From JAJFUE01 sp041687335 (GTDB lineage Bacteria > Sumerlaeota > Sumerlaeia > MVZB01): a DNA stretch of 64,000 bases. The notes under the pieces are model-generated. The model made no database searches, was not told where the DNA came from, and worked only from the letters and a program-made list of their open reading frames with translations. Both the position numbers and the translations under genes were made by a program. Numbering within the stretch: the stretch's first letter is position 1; each line of letters begins with the position of its first letter. The DNA lies in contig JAWLCE010000020.1 of the NCBI GenBank assembly GCA_041687335.1, positions 1-64,000 on the forward strand. Direction: 5' to 3'. Below are positions 52,835 to 61,153 of the stretch, one piece after another.

Positions 52835-54834
52835 GGCGCGGCCCTTCGCGCTTCGATGAACAGGTAAGGCCCCACCTCGCGGGGTTCGGCGAGGCAGTGG
52901 GGACGCAGCCAGCGTTCCAGCAACGGGTTCGCGGGTGTCGGGACCGGCACCCAGCGGCCGGTCAGGCGGCGGCTGACAAGCCGGGGCAGGCTTAGCCAAT
53001 GCGCCAGGTCGAAGGCGCGGTGGGCGGCCGGGGTCAGGTAATGCTGCCGGCGCGTGATCTCCAGGCCGTGCCGCTCGAGCCGCCGGCGCCAGGTTTGCAC
53101 TGAATCGCAGTGGTAATGGCGCGAATGCCGGTTAAACCAGCGCCCATAGGCCGCGGCGGCCCGCGGCAGGCCGAGCGCGCGCGCCAGTGCCGCGCCCAGC
53201 AGCATGCCGGCGAAGTGGTCGCTGGGCACGGTCAGCAGCAGGCGTCCGCCCGGGGCGAGCACGCGCGCGATCTCGGCGACGGCCGGCTCCAGGTGTTCGA
53301 TGTGCTCAAGCACGGAATTGGCGATGACCGTGCGCATGGAGCCGTCCGGCCAGGGCAGCGCCGTTGCGTCGGCCTGCGTCAGGTGACGATAGACCCCCCA
53401 GCGGTGGGCCTCGCGCAGCGCGCCGGCTTCGGGGTCGACCCCAGCAAAGACCGCCCCGCTGAACGCGAGCGAAGCGAAGTGGCCGTCGCCGCAGCCCAAG
53501 TCGAGCACCGGTTGCTCGAAGGGGGCGGCCTGCTCCAGCAGGCGGCACTCGACGGCGCGCACCAGCGCGCGGAAGGCGGGCAGCTCGCGCAGGTGATCGG
53601 CCAGATAATCACGGCGCGAGGCGTGCAGCAGCGGCCCCTCGAGCAGCGGCGGCTGGATGGGGGCCGATCGTCCGTTGGCGCCCGGCCGCAGGACCTCGAG
53701 CATCTCCTCGAAGCGGTCGAGGGCGCGCTCCAGGGAGAAGATCGCCTCGACATGCCGGCGCCCGCGCCGGTAGCGCTCGGGCTCGGCCAGCACCGCCGCG
53801 ATGGCGTCGGCCAACGCCTCGGCGTCACGCGGCGGGGCCAGCCTCCCCATGCCGGTCATCTGGACCGGGGCACGCACACCCGGCAGGTCGCTCGCCACCA
53901 CCGGGGTGCCGCACAGCATGGCCTCGACCTGCACCATGCCAAAGCTTTCGGTGGGGTTGACGCTGGGCAGCGCGAGCACATCGCAGGCGGCGTAAAAAGC
54001 CGACAGGTCCACATCTGAGAGTTGCCCCAGCAGCGCGACGCGATCGCCCAGCGCCGCCAGCAGCGGCCCGATGAGCGTCCGGTAGGGCTCCTCACCAATC
54101 ACATGTTCGGTGTCGCCGACCATCAGCAGCCGCACGGGCGCCCCCGCCGCGCGCTCGATGCGGCCCAGCCCCTCGGGCAGGTATTCGATCCCTTTTTCCG
54201 GGGCGAGGCGCGCGGCAACGCCGATCAGCCGGCGGCCGCCGTCGGCGTGCCGGCGGCGCAGCTCGGCCACCGCCACCGGGTCCGGCGTCGCCACGGCAAT
54301 CGGCGGCACGATGCAGACGAGCTTGTGGCCCAGGCCGCGCAGCAGCCGGCTGTGAAGCGAGTAATCGACGCTATAGCTGAGCAGGGCATCGGCGCGCGCG
54401 GCGGCCAGGAGGTTGCAGCACGCCACGCCGCGCGTCACGAGCGCGTTGAAGAGCCCCGGCGGCAGCGTGATATCGCAGTGATAGGCGCCGATGAGCGGCC
54501 GGCCCAACCGGCGAGCCAGCCGCGTCAGCCAGAATATTTCAAGCGGCGTGTTGGGCAGGCTCATCACGATGGCATCATGCGCCGCCGCCAGCTCGGCGGC
54601 ACGTGCGCCATAGCCCCGCATCAGCGCCCCCTTGCTCACACGCAGCGCCACCGGCAACCGCACGACATTGATCCCGCCCTCGACCGCCTGCTCGGGCAGG
54701 GCGGCGTCGTAGCGCGAGGTCAGCACCGTCACATGATGGCCGCGCCGGGCGAGGCCCTCGGCCATCCGTTGGTTATAGACGGTGACGCCGGAGATGTACG
54801 GCCTGTAATAGGTCATGGCGAACAGCAATTTCAT
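52831..54834 (-). CDS. GT4 glycosyltransferase fused to a class I methyltransferase, 667 aa
   Basis: Residues about 1-385 form a GT-B retaining glycosyltransferase (YYRPYISGVTVYNQRMAEGLARRGH at the N-terminus; RLAPEKGIEYL and LPSVNPTESFGMVQVEAM in the nucleotide-binding half). Residues about 410-640 form an S-adenosylmethionine methyltransferase with VLDLGCGDGHFASL (near 441) and VIANSVLEHIEHLEP. The two catalytic modules on one chain suggest the enzyme adds and then methylates a sugar. First gene of the minus-strand glycan operon. No clear ribosome site precedes the chosen ATG; the ORF extension upstream to 54945 is less likely. Confidence 0.9.
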   Translation of the reverse strand: MKLLFAMTYYRPYISGVTVYNQRMAEGLARRGHHVTVLTSRYDAALPEQAVEGGINVVRLPVALRVSKGALMRGYGARAAELAAAHDAIVMSLPNTPLEIFWLTRLARRLGRPLIGAYHCDITLPPGLFNALVTRGVACCNLLAAARADALLSYSVDYSLHSRLLRGLGHKLVCIVPPIAVATPDPVAVAELRRRHADGGRRLIGVAARLAPEKGIEYLPEGLGRIERAAGAPVRLLMVGDTEHVIGEEPYRTLIGPLLAALGDRVALLGQLSDVDLSAFYAACDVLALPSVNPTESFGMVQVEAMLCGTPVVASDLPGVRAPVQMTGMGRLAPPRDAEALADAIAAVLAEPERYRRGRRHVEAIFSLERALDRFEEMLEVLRPGANGRSAPIQPPLLEGPLLHASRRDYLADHLRELPAFRALVRAVECRLLEQAAPFEQPVLDLGCGDGHFASLAFSGAVFAGVDPEAGALREAHRWGVYRHLTQADATALPWPDGSMRTVIANSVLEHIEHLEPAVAEIARVLAPGGRLLLTVPSDHFAGMLLGAALARALGLPRAAAAYGRWFNRHSRHYHCDSVQTWRRRLERHGLEITRRQHYLTPAAHRAFDLAHWLSLPRLVSRRLTGRWVPVPTPANPLLERWLRPHCLAEPREVGPYLFIEARRAAP

Positions 54835-54999
54835 ATGACGAAAAATGAGGCTTTGGCAAATCTGTCGCAAGCTAAAAGTGACAAATTCATTACTGGTACG
54901 ATGGCGTAAGTCTTTACTTGGCTGGCAAGTTGAATTAGACTTCATTCTGTTTTACAAGCCTTCGAGAGCGGTGCCTTTGGGCGGACAGGCGGGGTCACC

Positions 55000-56478
55000 A
55001 TGAGACCACGATTTTTCCAGCATCCGATTGCGGGCGTCCTCAGGCCGGCGCTTGGCTTGCTCGTGAGCCTGATCTTTCTGGCGACCACCCACGGCCAGAC
55101 AGGAACCATCACCCCAACGGCGACGAGCACCAGCACCCCGACACCCACACGAACCAGCACGCCAACGATGATCCCGACTGGGACCGCCACGGCCACCCCA
55201 ACGGCGACGCGAACCCATACCCCGACGGCCACACATACCAGCACCCCAACGATGACGCCGACCAGGACTGCAACGGCAACGCCCACCCATACGCCCACAA
55301 TGAGCCCAACCTGGACCCCCACGGCCACCGCAACGGCCACGCTGACGCCAACGATGTCGCCGACCTGGGTTCCGACCGGGACTCCCACGGCGACGCCCAC
55401 CCCCACGGCAACCCCCACGCCCCAGCCCAGCCTCGTGTTCGAGAACCCAGGCAGCCTGGTGGCGTTCGAGGGGGATGCCGCGACAACCCTCACGGTAGGG
55501 GTGCGGCTCAGGCATCGCGGCAGCGGCACGGTCAGCGTGGACTACGCCACCACCGCGACCGATTCGGCGCTGCCGGGCGTGGATTATCTACCCACGACGG
55601 GGACGCTGAGCTTCCCGTCCCCGGTCGTCCGCCGGGAGTTCGAGGTCACGATCCTTCCCGATGATCATTTCAAAACTTATGAGACCTTCGCGGTGGAGCT
55701 GCGGAACCCGGTCGGCGCGGAACTGGAGCGGTCGTCAGCGGTGGTGACCATTATCGACTGGTCGATCAGCGCGATCGTGCGCTACCTGCTCGGCCTGACG
55801 AGCGATCCGGCGGGGCTTGATGTCAACAGCGACGGCAAGGTCGACGTGGCGGATCTGGTCAGCCGGATCGAGACGTTGCCGCCGCCCCGGCCGGTCGGGC
55901 CCCATCCCGCCGACGGCGCGCCGGCCGTGCCCGTGGGGACGATGCTCAGCTGGGCGCCCACCCCGAGGGGCACAAGCTATGAGCTGTTCCTCTGGCCGGC
56001 CGGCCAGCCGCGCCCGGCGACCCCCACCACCACGAGCCTGACGCTGAGTGAGTATCAGCCGCCGGCCACGCTGGAGCTGGAAACGAGCTACCGCTGGCAG
56101 ATAGTGGCCATCAATCCCAACGGCTGCGCCGAAAGCCCGATCTGGCATTTCACGACCGAACTTGCGCCCGCCGTGCAGATTCTGGCCCCGGCCGAGGCCG
56201 TCAGCTGGAAGATCGGCAGTCAGGAATCGGTGCAGTGGCGCCTGTCGCTCGACGCCGGCACGGCCTGCCGGATCGAGTTGTGGCGCGCTGACGTGCGGGT
56301 CGCAGTGCTGGGCGACGGCTTCTCACCCTCGGGCGAGGCCGTCACCCCGATCACCGTGCCGGCGGTGACGCCGGGCGATGGCTATCGTTTACACGTTGTG
56401 AGCTATTGGCTGGAAAGCCAGTCGGCGGCTGAAGCCTTCGCCCAGAGCGATCCTTTTATCACGATCATCGTTGACTGA
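55000..56478 (+). CDS. Secreted Calx-beta/dockerin protein with Thr/Pro stalk, 492 aa
   Basis: A signal peptide (about 1-32, ending HGQ) is followed by a Thr/Pro-rich stalk of about 105 residues made of TPTxT and PTATxT repeats. A Calx-beta domain follows at about 143-248 (SLVFENPGSLVAFEGDAATT...YETFAVELRNPVGAEL). Residues about 249-290 hold one dockerin-like calcium repeat (LDVNSDGKVDVADLVSRIET). Two Fn3-like modules make up the rest. Repetitive Thr/Pro stalks suit surface display. It is alone, divergent from the glycan operon. Confidence 0.9.
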   Translation: MRPRFFQHPIAGVLRPALGLLVSLIFLATTHGQTGTITPTATSTSTPTPTRTSTPTMIPTGTATATPTATRTHTPTATHTSTPTMTPTRTATATPTHTPTMSPTWTPTATATATLTPTMSPTWVPTGTPTATPTPTATPTPQPSLVFENPGSLVAFEGDAATTLTVGVRLRHRGSGTVSVDYATTATDSALPGVDYLPTTGTLSFPSPVVRREFEVTILPDDHFKTYETFAVELRNPVGAELERSSAVVTIIDWSISAIVRYLLGLTSDPAGLDVNSDGKVDVADLVSRIETLPPPRPVGPHPADGAPAVPVGTMLSWAPTPRGTSYELFLWPAGQPRPATPTTTSLTLSEYQPPATLELETSYRWQIVAINPNGCAESPIWHFTTELAPAVQILAPAEAVSWKIGSQESVQWRLSLDAGTACRIELWRADVRVAVLGDGFSPSGEAVTPITVPAVTPGDGYRLHVVSYWLESQSAAEAFAQSDPFITIIVD

Positions 56479-56609
56479 GCTGCGCCGGTGTCTCTGGGAC
56501 GCGACCGATCTGTTCAACGGGATTTTCACCGCGAGCAGCGGCGCGTCAGGTCGATGTCACGCCGCAGGCGCACAACGCCAGCGCTATGAAATGTCTGCGA
56601 GAAGCAAAC

Positions 56610-57011
56610 ATGCCTCAAAAAGAAAAATTGACCGGTGGGCGTCTGTTGATACCAAGTGTCGCGTCTTCCTTAATCCTTGCATTACTATATCCCCCGATAA
56701 CGGCAAATCCACCTTATTCGTGGCGTGAATTTGCTGGCAAAAACTTCTATGCCGGCATCGATTTTAGCCGTTGGCTGATGGAGTTTTTCATGCTGATCAT
56801 GATTGCCTACTCTATTCATGAGGCACGGCAATCACAACCAAGGCACCTCCGGTCATTCATCTTTTTTTTCGCACCGGCCGCTTTGGGTCTATATGTTGCG
56901 ATGATGCTGACCAATTTACATGAGGTGATCGCGCTTTTATTTCTGACGCTTGCAGGCGCTATCTGTGCCTTTTCTGGTTGCGTCGTAAAGGTGTTCCGAT
57001 GTTCAAATTAA
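56610..57011 (+). CDS. Small membrane protein, AT-richer than its neighbours
   Basis: Starting at MPQKEKLTGGR it encodes 133 residues with four hydrophobic segments and few charges (LLIPSVASSLILALLYPP, WLMEFFMLIMIAYSI, FIFFFAPAALGLYVAMML, ALLFLTLAGAICAF). I recognise no family. Its base use is clearly less GC-rich than the flanking genes, so it may be acquired. GAGAAG precedes the start; ATG at 56586 is an alternative. Confidence 0.7.
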   Translation: MPQKEKLTGGRLLIPSVASSLILALLYPPITANPPYSWREFAGKNFYAGIDFSRWLMEFFMLIMIAYSIHEARQSQPRHLRSFIFFFAPAALGLYVAMMLTNLHEVIALLFLTLAGAICAFSGCVVKVFRCSN

Positions 57012-57585
57012 TTAAGCTCAATAAGTTTATTTATTGATTGGTCCAGCCACCGAACAGCCGCTTGCCGGGCTGATCAGGCACGCCGGCGGCCTTCATGCTG
57101 AGAGCAGCGGCATCGACAAGTGCGAAGTAGCTCATGGTCACCGCTTGGAATATGGTGATCAGCTTGGCCGCCGACCCGTGGCGCTGGTAGTGGACCAGGT
57201 CCCCAACACCTTGGTATCGCCGACCGGCTTCGGGCGCTCGGCCGCCTGCCCGAAGAATCCCCCGACAGAAACCGGAAATCTCGAAAAAAGTCGAACCAAC
57301 GGGGCTTGCGGTCGCGCCATGCAGACCCCCAAAAAAGCAAAACACAGGTCGCTGATTTTAAACGACCTGCGCTTGAGTTCGAGTGGCGGGGCCGACGAGA
57401 CTTGAACTCGCGACCTCCGGAGTGACAGTCGAGCCTGAAACACGGAAAACATTAGACTTAGCACGATTCGGTATCGGATCGTGCGATATGCCACAGCAAC
57501 ACCGACCCCTCTCCTCACCCCATTCTTGACAGCATCGCACGGAAATCGCACGCTTCAGAGGTGAACAATCTCTGGTGGTGGGGTC
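57012..57585. other. Gene-poor stretch bearing a tRNA remnant
   Basis: No convincing gene lies here. It holds the tRNA-Asp fragment and, on the right, an inverted repeat GCACGAT...ATCGTGC near 57461-57484 with more GCACG/CGTGC words around 57520-57550. A minus-strand ORF of 104 residues (57031-57345) has no recognisable domain. Confidence 0.55.
57384..57430 (-). other. 3' half of tRNA-Asp(GTC), probable attachment-site scar
   Basis: On the minus strand the sequence runs from the anticodon loop CTGTCAC (anticodon GTC) through stem TCCGG, variable loop AGGTC, T arm GCGAG-TTCAAGT-CTCGT and acceptor CGGCCCC, to G and CCA. The 5' half (D arm and 5' acceptor strand GGGGCCG) is absent, and identity with a tRNA stops near 57430. 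Such 3' halves are left when an integrase inserts into a tRNA gene. Confidence 0.8.
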
Positions 57586-58011
57586 ATGGAACAGCAGCGA
57601 TTAGAGCAGATCGCGTAGGAACTCGCTAGGGTCCGCGAGCTTGAGTGGGAGCTGGCCGAACTGCTCTCCCAAGCCAGCCGCTCCGATTTCAAGACGCTTG
57701 GTTGCAGCGGCCTTAAGCAGTTCGTCAAGGAATTCCGGCTGCCCAAGGATGAGCGCACCTATCGCAGATGGATTCGGGCATATGAGCTGCTTCTCGGTCC
57801 CGCACGTGTCAGGCATGACTGTCCGATGGCCGACGTGCGCTCGCTGGATATCAACGCCTTGGGCCTCTGGTCGGAAGGGCGGCGCCGGCCACCGACGCGA
57901 GAAGAGGTCATCGAAAAGCTGGATGAGGTCATCCTCCGTCCGACCAAGTGGTCACAGAGTGCCAAAAAACGCGAATGCAAGAAGAAGGAGGAAGCCGAAG
58001 CAACAGATTGA
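57586..58011 (+). pseudogene. Mobile-type ORF interrupted by an amber codon
   Basis: From ATG at 57586 the frame is open for 10 codons, stops at TAG (57616-57618), and then runs open to TGA at 58011 (141 codons in all). The downstream part looks like real protein: ELAELLSQASRSDFKTLGCS, LPKDERTYRRWIRAYELL, a charged linker, and a Lys/Glu-rich end. The N-terminal portion resembles helical DNA-binding modules of phage or ICE genes, but I recognise no family. No good start codon follows the TAG until ATG at 57826. It may be a decayed gene or be read through the amber. Confidence 0.7.
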
Positions 58012-58060
58012 GCCCCTGCAACTTCAGGGCAGAGTCTCATGCATATCTGAAAGGAGCAAT

Positions 58061-58384
58061 ATGCAGGAATCCGCCGAAGCAACCGAAAGAATGACCGTCG
58101 CCATTCTATTCTGGCCATCCATCGCCGACCAGCTCGACATCACCCTTCAGGAATGTCAGGAGTTCCTCGTCTACTTTCACGATGAAGTTGGCTGCTACAC
58201 AACCGCCTTCCCCGGCGGCGAAACGCACGGGACACTCTTTCTTGTAAGCAGCCTGCGCCAGCGAATTGAACGAGAAGATTCTGGGGGCTTGGAACTCCCG
58301 ATCCATGTCCAATACGTCTACGACCACGTTTTACACTTGATCGATCCCCCGACCGATTACATCTGGTTCTGGAACTGCAACTGA
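58061..58384 (+). CDS. Small hypothetical protein, 107 aa
   Basis: The ATG at 58061 follows AAAGGAGCAAT, a strong ribosome site. The protein (ERMTVAILFWPSIADQLDI...HGTLFLVSSLRQRIE) has the look of a single small alpha/beta domain and ends in YDHVLHLIDPPTDYIWFWNCN. I recognise no family. It lies between the amber-interrupted gene and the DUF6876 gene on the same strand, so it is probably part of a mobile cassette. Confidence 0.65.
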   Translation: MQESAEATERMTVAILFWPSIADQLDITLQECQEFLVYFHDEVGCYTTAFPGGETHGTLFLVSSLRQRIEREDSGGLELPIHVQYVYDHVLHLIDPPTDYIWFWNCN

Positions 58385-58526
58385 ACCCAGCCAATAGCTC
58401 GCCTTTGAGCTGCCGGCTCCTGCCTCTCGTCTCTCATGGAACAACAGTCGCAATCCCGCCGCGGGTGATTCACCTCTGCGGATAGCATTTTCATATCTTC
58501 AACCTGCAGGGCAAAGGAGCATAATC

Positions 58527-58928
58527 ATGAGCGATATTTCGCCTGTCGCCTCCCAAATTCATCAGAGACTCACGCACTTCACCGGCACCACCACATACGT
58601 CCGTCACTGGACAGGAGCTCTGCTCTATACCGAGGGCGTTCAGTGGCTCGCCGAGAAAGCCGGAGCCTACTGGCTGATCGACGCCATTGCGAGCTGGCAG
58701 CCCGAATGCCGCAAGCACCCCATGCTGCGCGAGATGCAGTTCTGGCGCCTCAACGTGAACCAAGCCGACAACTCCGCCGGGCTTGAGTGCTTTCCCGATG
58801 ATGGCCACCCCGCCCACGTCCGCCAGGAGATCGAGTTCACCGACTTCCCCCTCGCCGAAATCAAGCTCTGGGCCGCCGCCGGCGGTCCGGGTGGCCGCAT
58901 GGTCCTCATGCTCCCGGGCGAATATTGA
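58527..58928 (+). CDS. DUF6876-family protein
   Basis: A 133-residue protein of the DUF6876 type. The diagnostic pieces are HFTGTTTYVRHWTGALLYTEGVQWLAEKAGAYWLIDAIASWQP (about 17-59), FWRLNV and the C-terminal EFTDFPLAEIKLWAAAGGP...MVLMLPGEY. This family is common on phages, plasmids and integrative elements; its biochemical role is unknown. The start follows AAAGGAGCATAATC. Confidence 0.85.
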   Translation: MSDISPVASQIHQRLTHFTGTTTYVRHWTGALLYTEGVQWLAEKAGAYWLIDAIASWQPECRKHPMLREMQFWRLNVNQADNSAGLECFPDDGHPAHVRQEIEFTDFPLAEIKLWAAAGGPGGRMVLMLPGEY

Positions 58929-59008
58929 GGGATGTAAATTTGGAGGGGTGATGAAATGACCCTGATCCTGGTGGTATGCTCATAGAGCAGTAGAAAGGAC
59001 GCGGGTTC

Positions 59009-59391
59009 GTGATCTTCGACAACAGAGATTCAGAATCTTCAGAGACCGTCGCCGGAGGAGCTCTCCTCGTACCAACCCGCGTCCATGCTCGGACACATTT
59101 TGAACTGGCGGCCGACCTGCTTGTGCCCGAGGGGCAGACGCCGCGGGAAGTCTTCGATGCGACGATCCAGCTCATCCTCGACTGGTTCAGCGAGAGCTTT
59201 CAGCGGACGATTCCGGACCCGGTGCGGCGGCATGAGGATTTCGGCTGGAGCGCACCGGCCGTGTTGTCTTTGAAGGCGTCTTGATCCCCGAGCGGGAAAT
59301 CTGGAGCACCCGCCGCCGCGGCGAATTCGCAACCAATGCGACTTTTGTGAAATTTTCCGGCAACCAAATCGATCCGATGGCGTCTATTTGA
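59009..59391 (+). pseudogene. Frameshifted accessory gene
   Basis: A GTG start at 59009 follows AAAGGA. The frame runs to TGA at 59284 (HFELAADLLVPEGQTPREVFDATIQLILDWFSESF...). A different frame then reads naturally as TGRVVFEGVLIPEREIWSTR to TGA at 59391. The switch must lie around 59240-59255. Together they would make one protein of about 127 residues. I do not recognise the family. Confidence 0.55.
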
Positions 59392-59416
59392 ATGAGCGGG
59401 CACCGGGAGAGTGGCC

Positions 59417-60745
59417 ATGGAACCCCAAGGATCGAGAAAAATACATCGCATCTGGTGGGTGCTGGGGAGCGTGGCGCTGGCGCCGGTTGTTCTTGTTGTG
59501 CTGCTCAGCTTTGTCTTCTGGCTGGGCGCCCCCAAGAGCGAGCAACTGGCCCTGCCCGCCGACCTGCGATTCTATCCCCCGGCAATTGTTCAAACCGATC
59601 CGCCCCCGGCTCCGGCGCGACCCATCATTGGAGTAAAATTTGAGGAGATCCTGCAGGACCGCGCCGACCCCGCCGCCATCGCCATTTATGAGGACTGGCA
59701 GCGGCAGTGGTATGCGGACAATGACCAGCGCCTGCTCAAGATTACGTCGGACTGGCAACCGGGCCAGCCGTTCACGCCCGAGCTGACGGCCTGGCTCGAG
59801 GAAAACCCACGCTTCGTTAAGGACTTTCATCAACTGGCGGCGTTGGGCGGGCTGCCATGTTATACCGAGGCCGACATGGTCTGGCTGCTCGCGCGCGAGG
59901 ACCTGAAGGCTGCCGACCTGACCAACCTGCCCCTGCCGGATTTCCTGTTGATCCAAACCGGCTGCAAGTTCCTTTGCGCCGAGTCGCGCCGGCTGCGCCA
60001 GTCGGGCGATGCCGAAGGCGCCGCCGACACCCTTCTTAATGCATTGGTCATCGCCCGCTCCTTTCGCCGCCCGCTAGCGATCAACCAGATCTTCGCCGAC
60101 GGAATCCAGGGTATGACGCTCGACGAATTGGAGCTGTGGCTGAGGGAGGATCCGCCTCCGACCGCGCTGGCCGCCCGCCTGCGCCGGGAACTGGCCGCTT
60201 TTGAAGTAGCGCTCACCGAGCTGGAGGCCACGCTCGAGCTGTCCGCACAAATCGAGCAGAAGGCGATGCGGCTGGAATACCAGGAGATGCGTGAGCGGCT
60301 GCTGGGGCTGCTGCGGGAGCCGGCGCGCTCTCTGTTCCGTGAATCGCTGCACCGGCGCCTGCCTCCGCAGTTGGCGAAGTTTCCTGAAATCGGAGTCTTC
60401 GATGTCGGCTTCGCGTTATTGGATAGCCCATGGATGATCTCGACTGAAATCGCTTCGGCGGCAAACGAGGCGATTTCCCTCAAATCGCGGGCTTCGGCCA
60501 TCGTCGGGGAGTTCGACAACCACTGGCGCGAGCGCCTCACCTGCTTTGACTCCTTCGCAAACTACCAGCTCGCAGGAGTTGCGACCTTTGCCGGAGGCCT
60601 CAGGGTCCCGGTTCGTGTCAAAGATGCTGCCGCGCCGGATTTCAGGCTGAAGTGGCGCGAGCAGGCGCTTGCCGCCCAAACCCGATTGCGGGTCATGCTG
60701 GCCGCACTTGATGCAATTGAATCCGATTCCCTGCCTGAGCCGTAA
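59417..60745 (+). CDS. Membrane-anchored protein of unknown function, about 442 aa
   Basis: One N-terminal membrane segment (IWWVLGSVALAPVVLVVLLSF, about 10-32) anchors a mainly helical, Leu/Arg/Glu/Ala-rich domain. It has a coiled-coil-like region (about 255-300: ELEATLELSAQIEQKAMRLEYQEMRER). Base use is like the chromosomal genes, unlike the small genes just upstream. It precedes the ECF sigma fusion gene, separated by a gene fragment; a functional link to it is a guess. GTG at 59411 or ATG at 59417 could be the start. Confidence 0.75.
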   Translation: MEPQGSRKIHRIWWVLGSVALAPVVLVVLLSFVFWLGAPKSEQLALPADLRFYPPAIVQTDPPPAPARPIIGVKFEEILQDRADPAAIAIYEDWQRQWYADNDQRLLKITSDWQPGQPFTPELTAWLEENPRFVKDFHQLAALGGLPCYTEADMVWLLAREDLKAADLTNLPLPDFLLIQTGCKFLCAESRRLRQSGDAEGAADTLLNALVIARSFRRPLAINQIFADGIQGMTLDELELWLREDPPPTALAARLRRELAAFEVALTELEATLELSAQIEQKAMRLEYQEMRERLLGLLREPARSLFRESLHRRLPPQLAKFPEIGVFDVGFALLDSPWMISTEIASAANEAISLKSRASAIVGEFDNHWRERLTCFDSFANYQLAGVATFAGGLRVPVRVKDAAAPDFRLKWREQALAAQTRLRVMLAALDAIESDSLPEP

Positions 60746-61083
60746 ATCCGAAATTTGATCTACCGCTGCCTGCTCCTGCTGGCCGGGCACTACCGCAACA
60801 TGAGCGCGGCATCGACGGCGCGAAGGCCGCGTTCGAGCAGGAGCTGGCCACGCTCGGCCTGCGCCACGGCCCCTCGATCTCGCGCGAGCGCGCCGGCGAG
60901 TACGGCGACCATTATTTCATCCAGCACGCCGGCCGCCGCCACTTCATCGAGAGCCACCTGCGCAACAACGGCAACACCCGCGACCCCCGCCGCTGCCTCG
61001 CCATCTACTTCCTCTGGCACGAGGAGTCCCAGCAAGTCATCACCTGCTCCCTCCCCGCCCACCTGCCGATCGCGATCAGTTGA
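60739..61083 (+). pseudogene. C-terminal gene fragment
   Basis: A reading frame with natural composition but no start codon: GIDGAKAAFEQELATLGLRHG, then RAGEYGDHYFIQHAGRRHFI and LRNNGNTRDPRRCLAIYFLWHEESQQVIT, to TGA at 61083. The frame opens at 60739 without ATG, GTG or TTG, so the N-terminal part has been lost. The same stretch in another frame gives only Ser/Ala/Arg-rich junk. From memory, the GNTRDPxRCL-type ending occurs in proteins of restriction and defence islands; this was not verified. Confidence 0.55.
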
Positions 61084-61153
61084 GCTCGGCTTCAGCTGTA
61101 ACCTTTCTTGACCAGACGCGTCCTATGGTGCAGTTTGACCGGGAGGCAGCGGG

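Noticed and set aside
57031..57345. 104-residue ORF on the minus strand left of the tRNA fragment
   Set aside because: No recognisable domain, no ribosome site, and no support from composition; kept only as part of the gene-poor stretch.
60754..61111. 118-residue Ser/Ala/Thr-rich ORF
   Set aside because: Low-complexity reading of the fragment that is coding-like in another frame.
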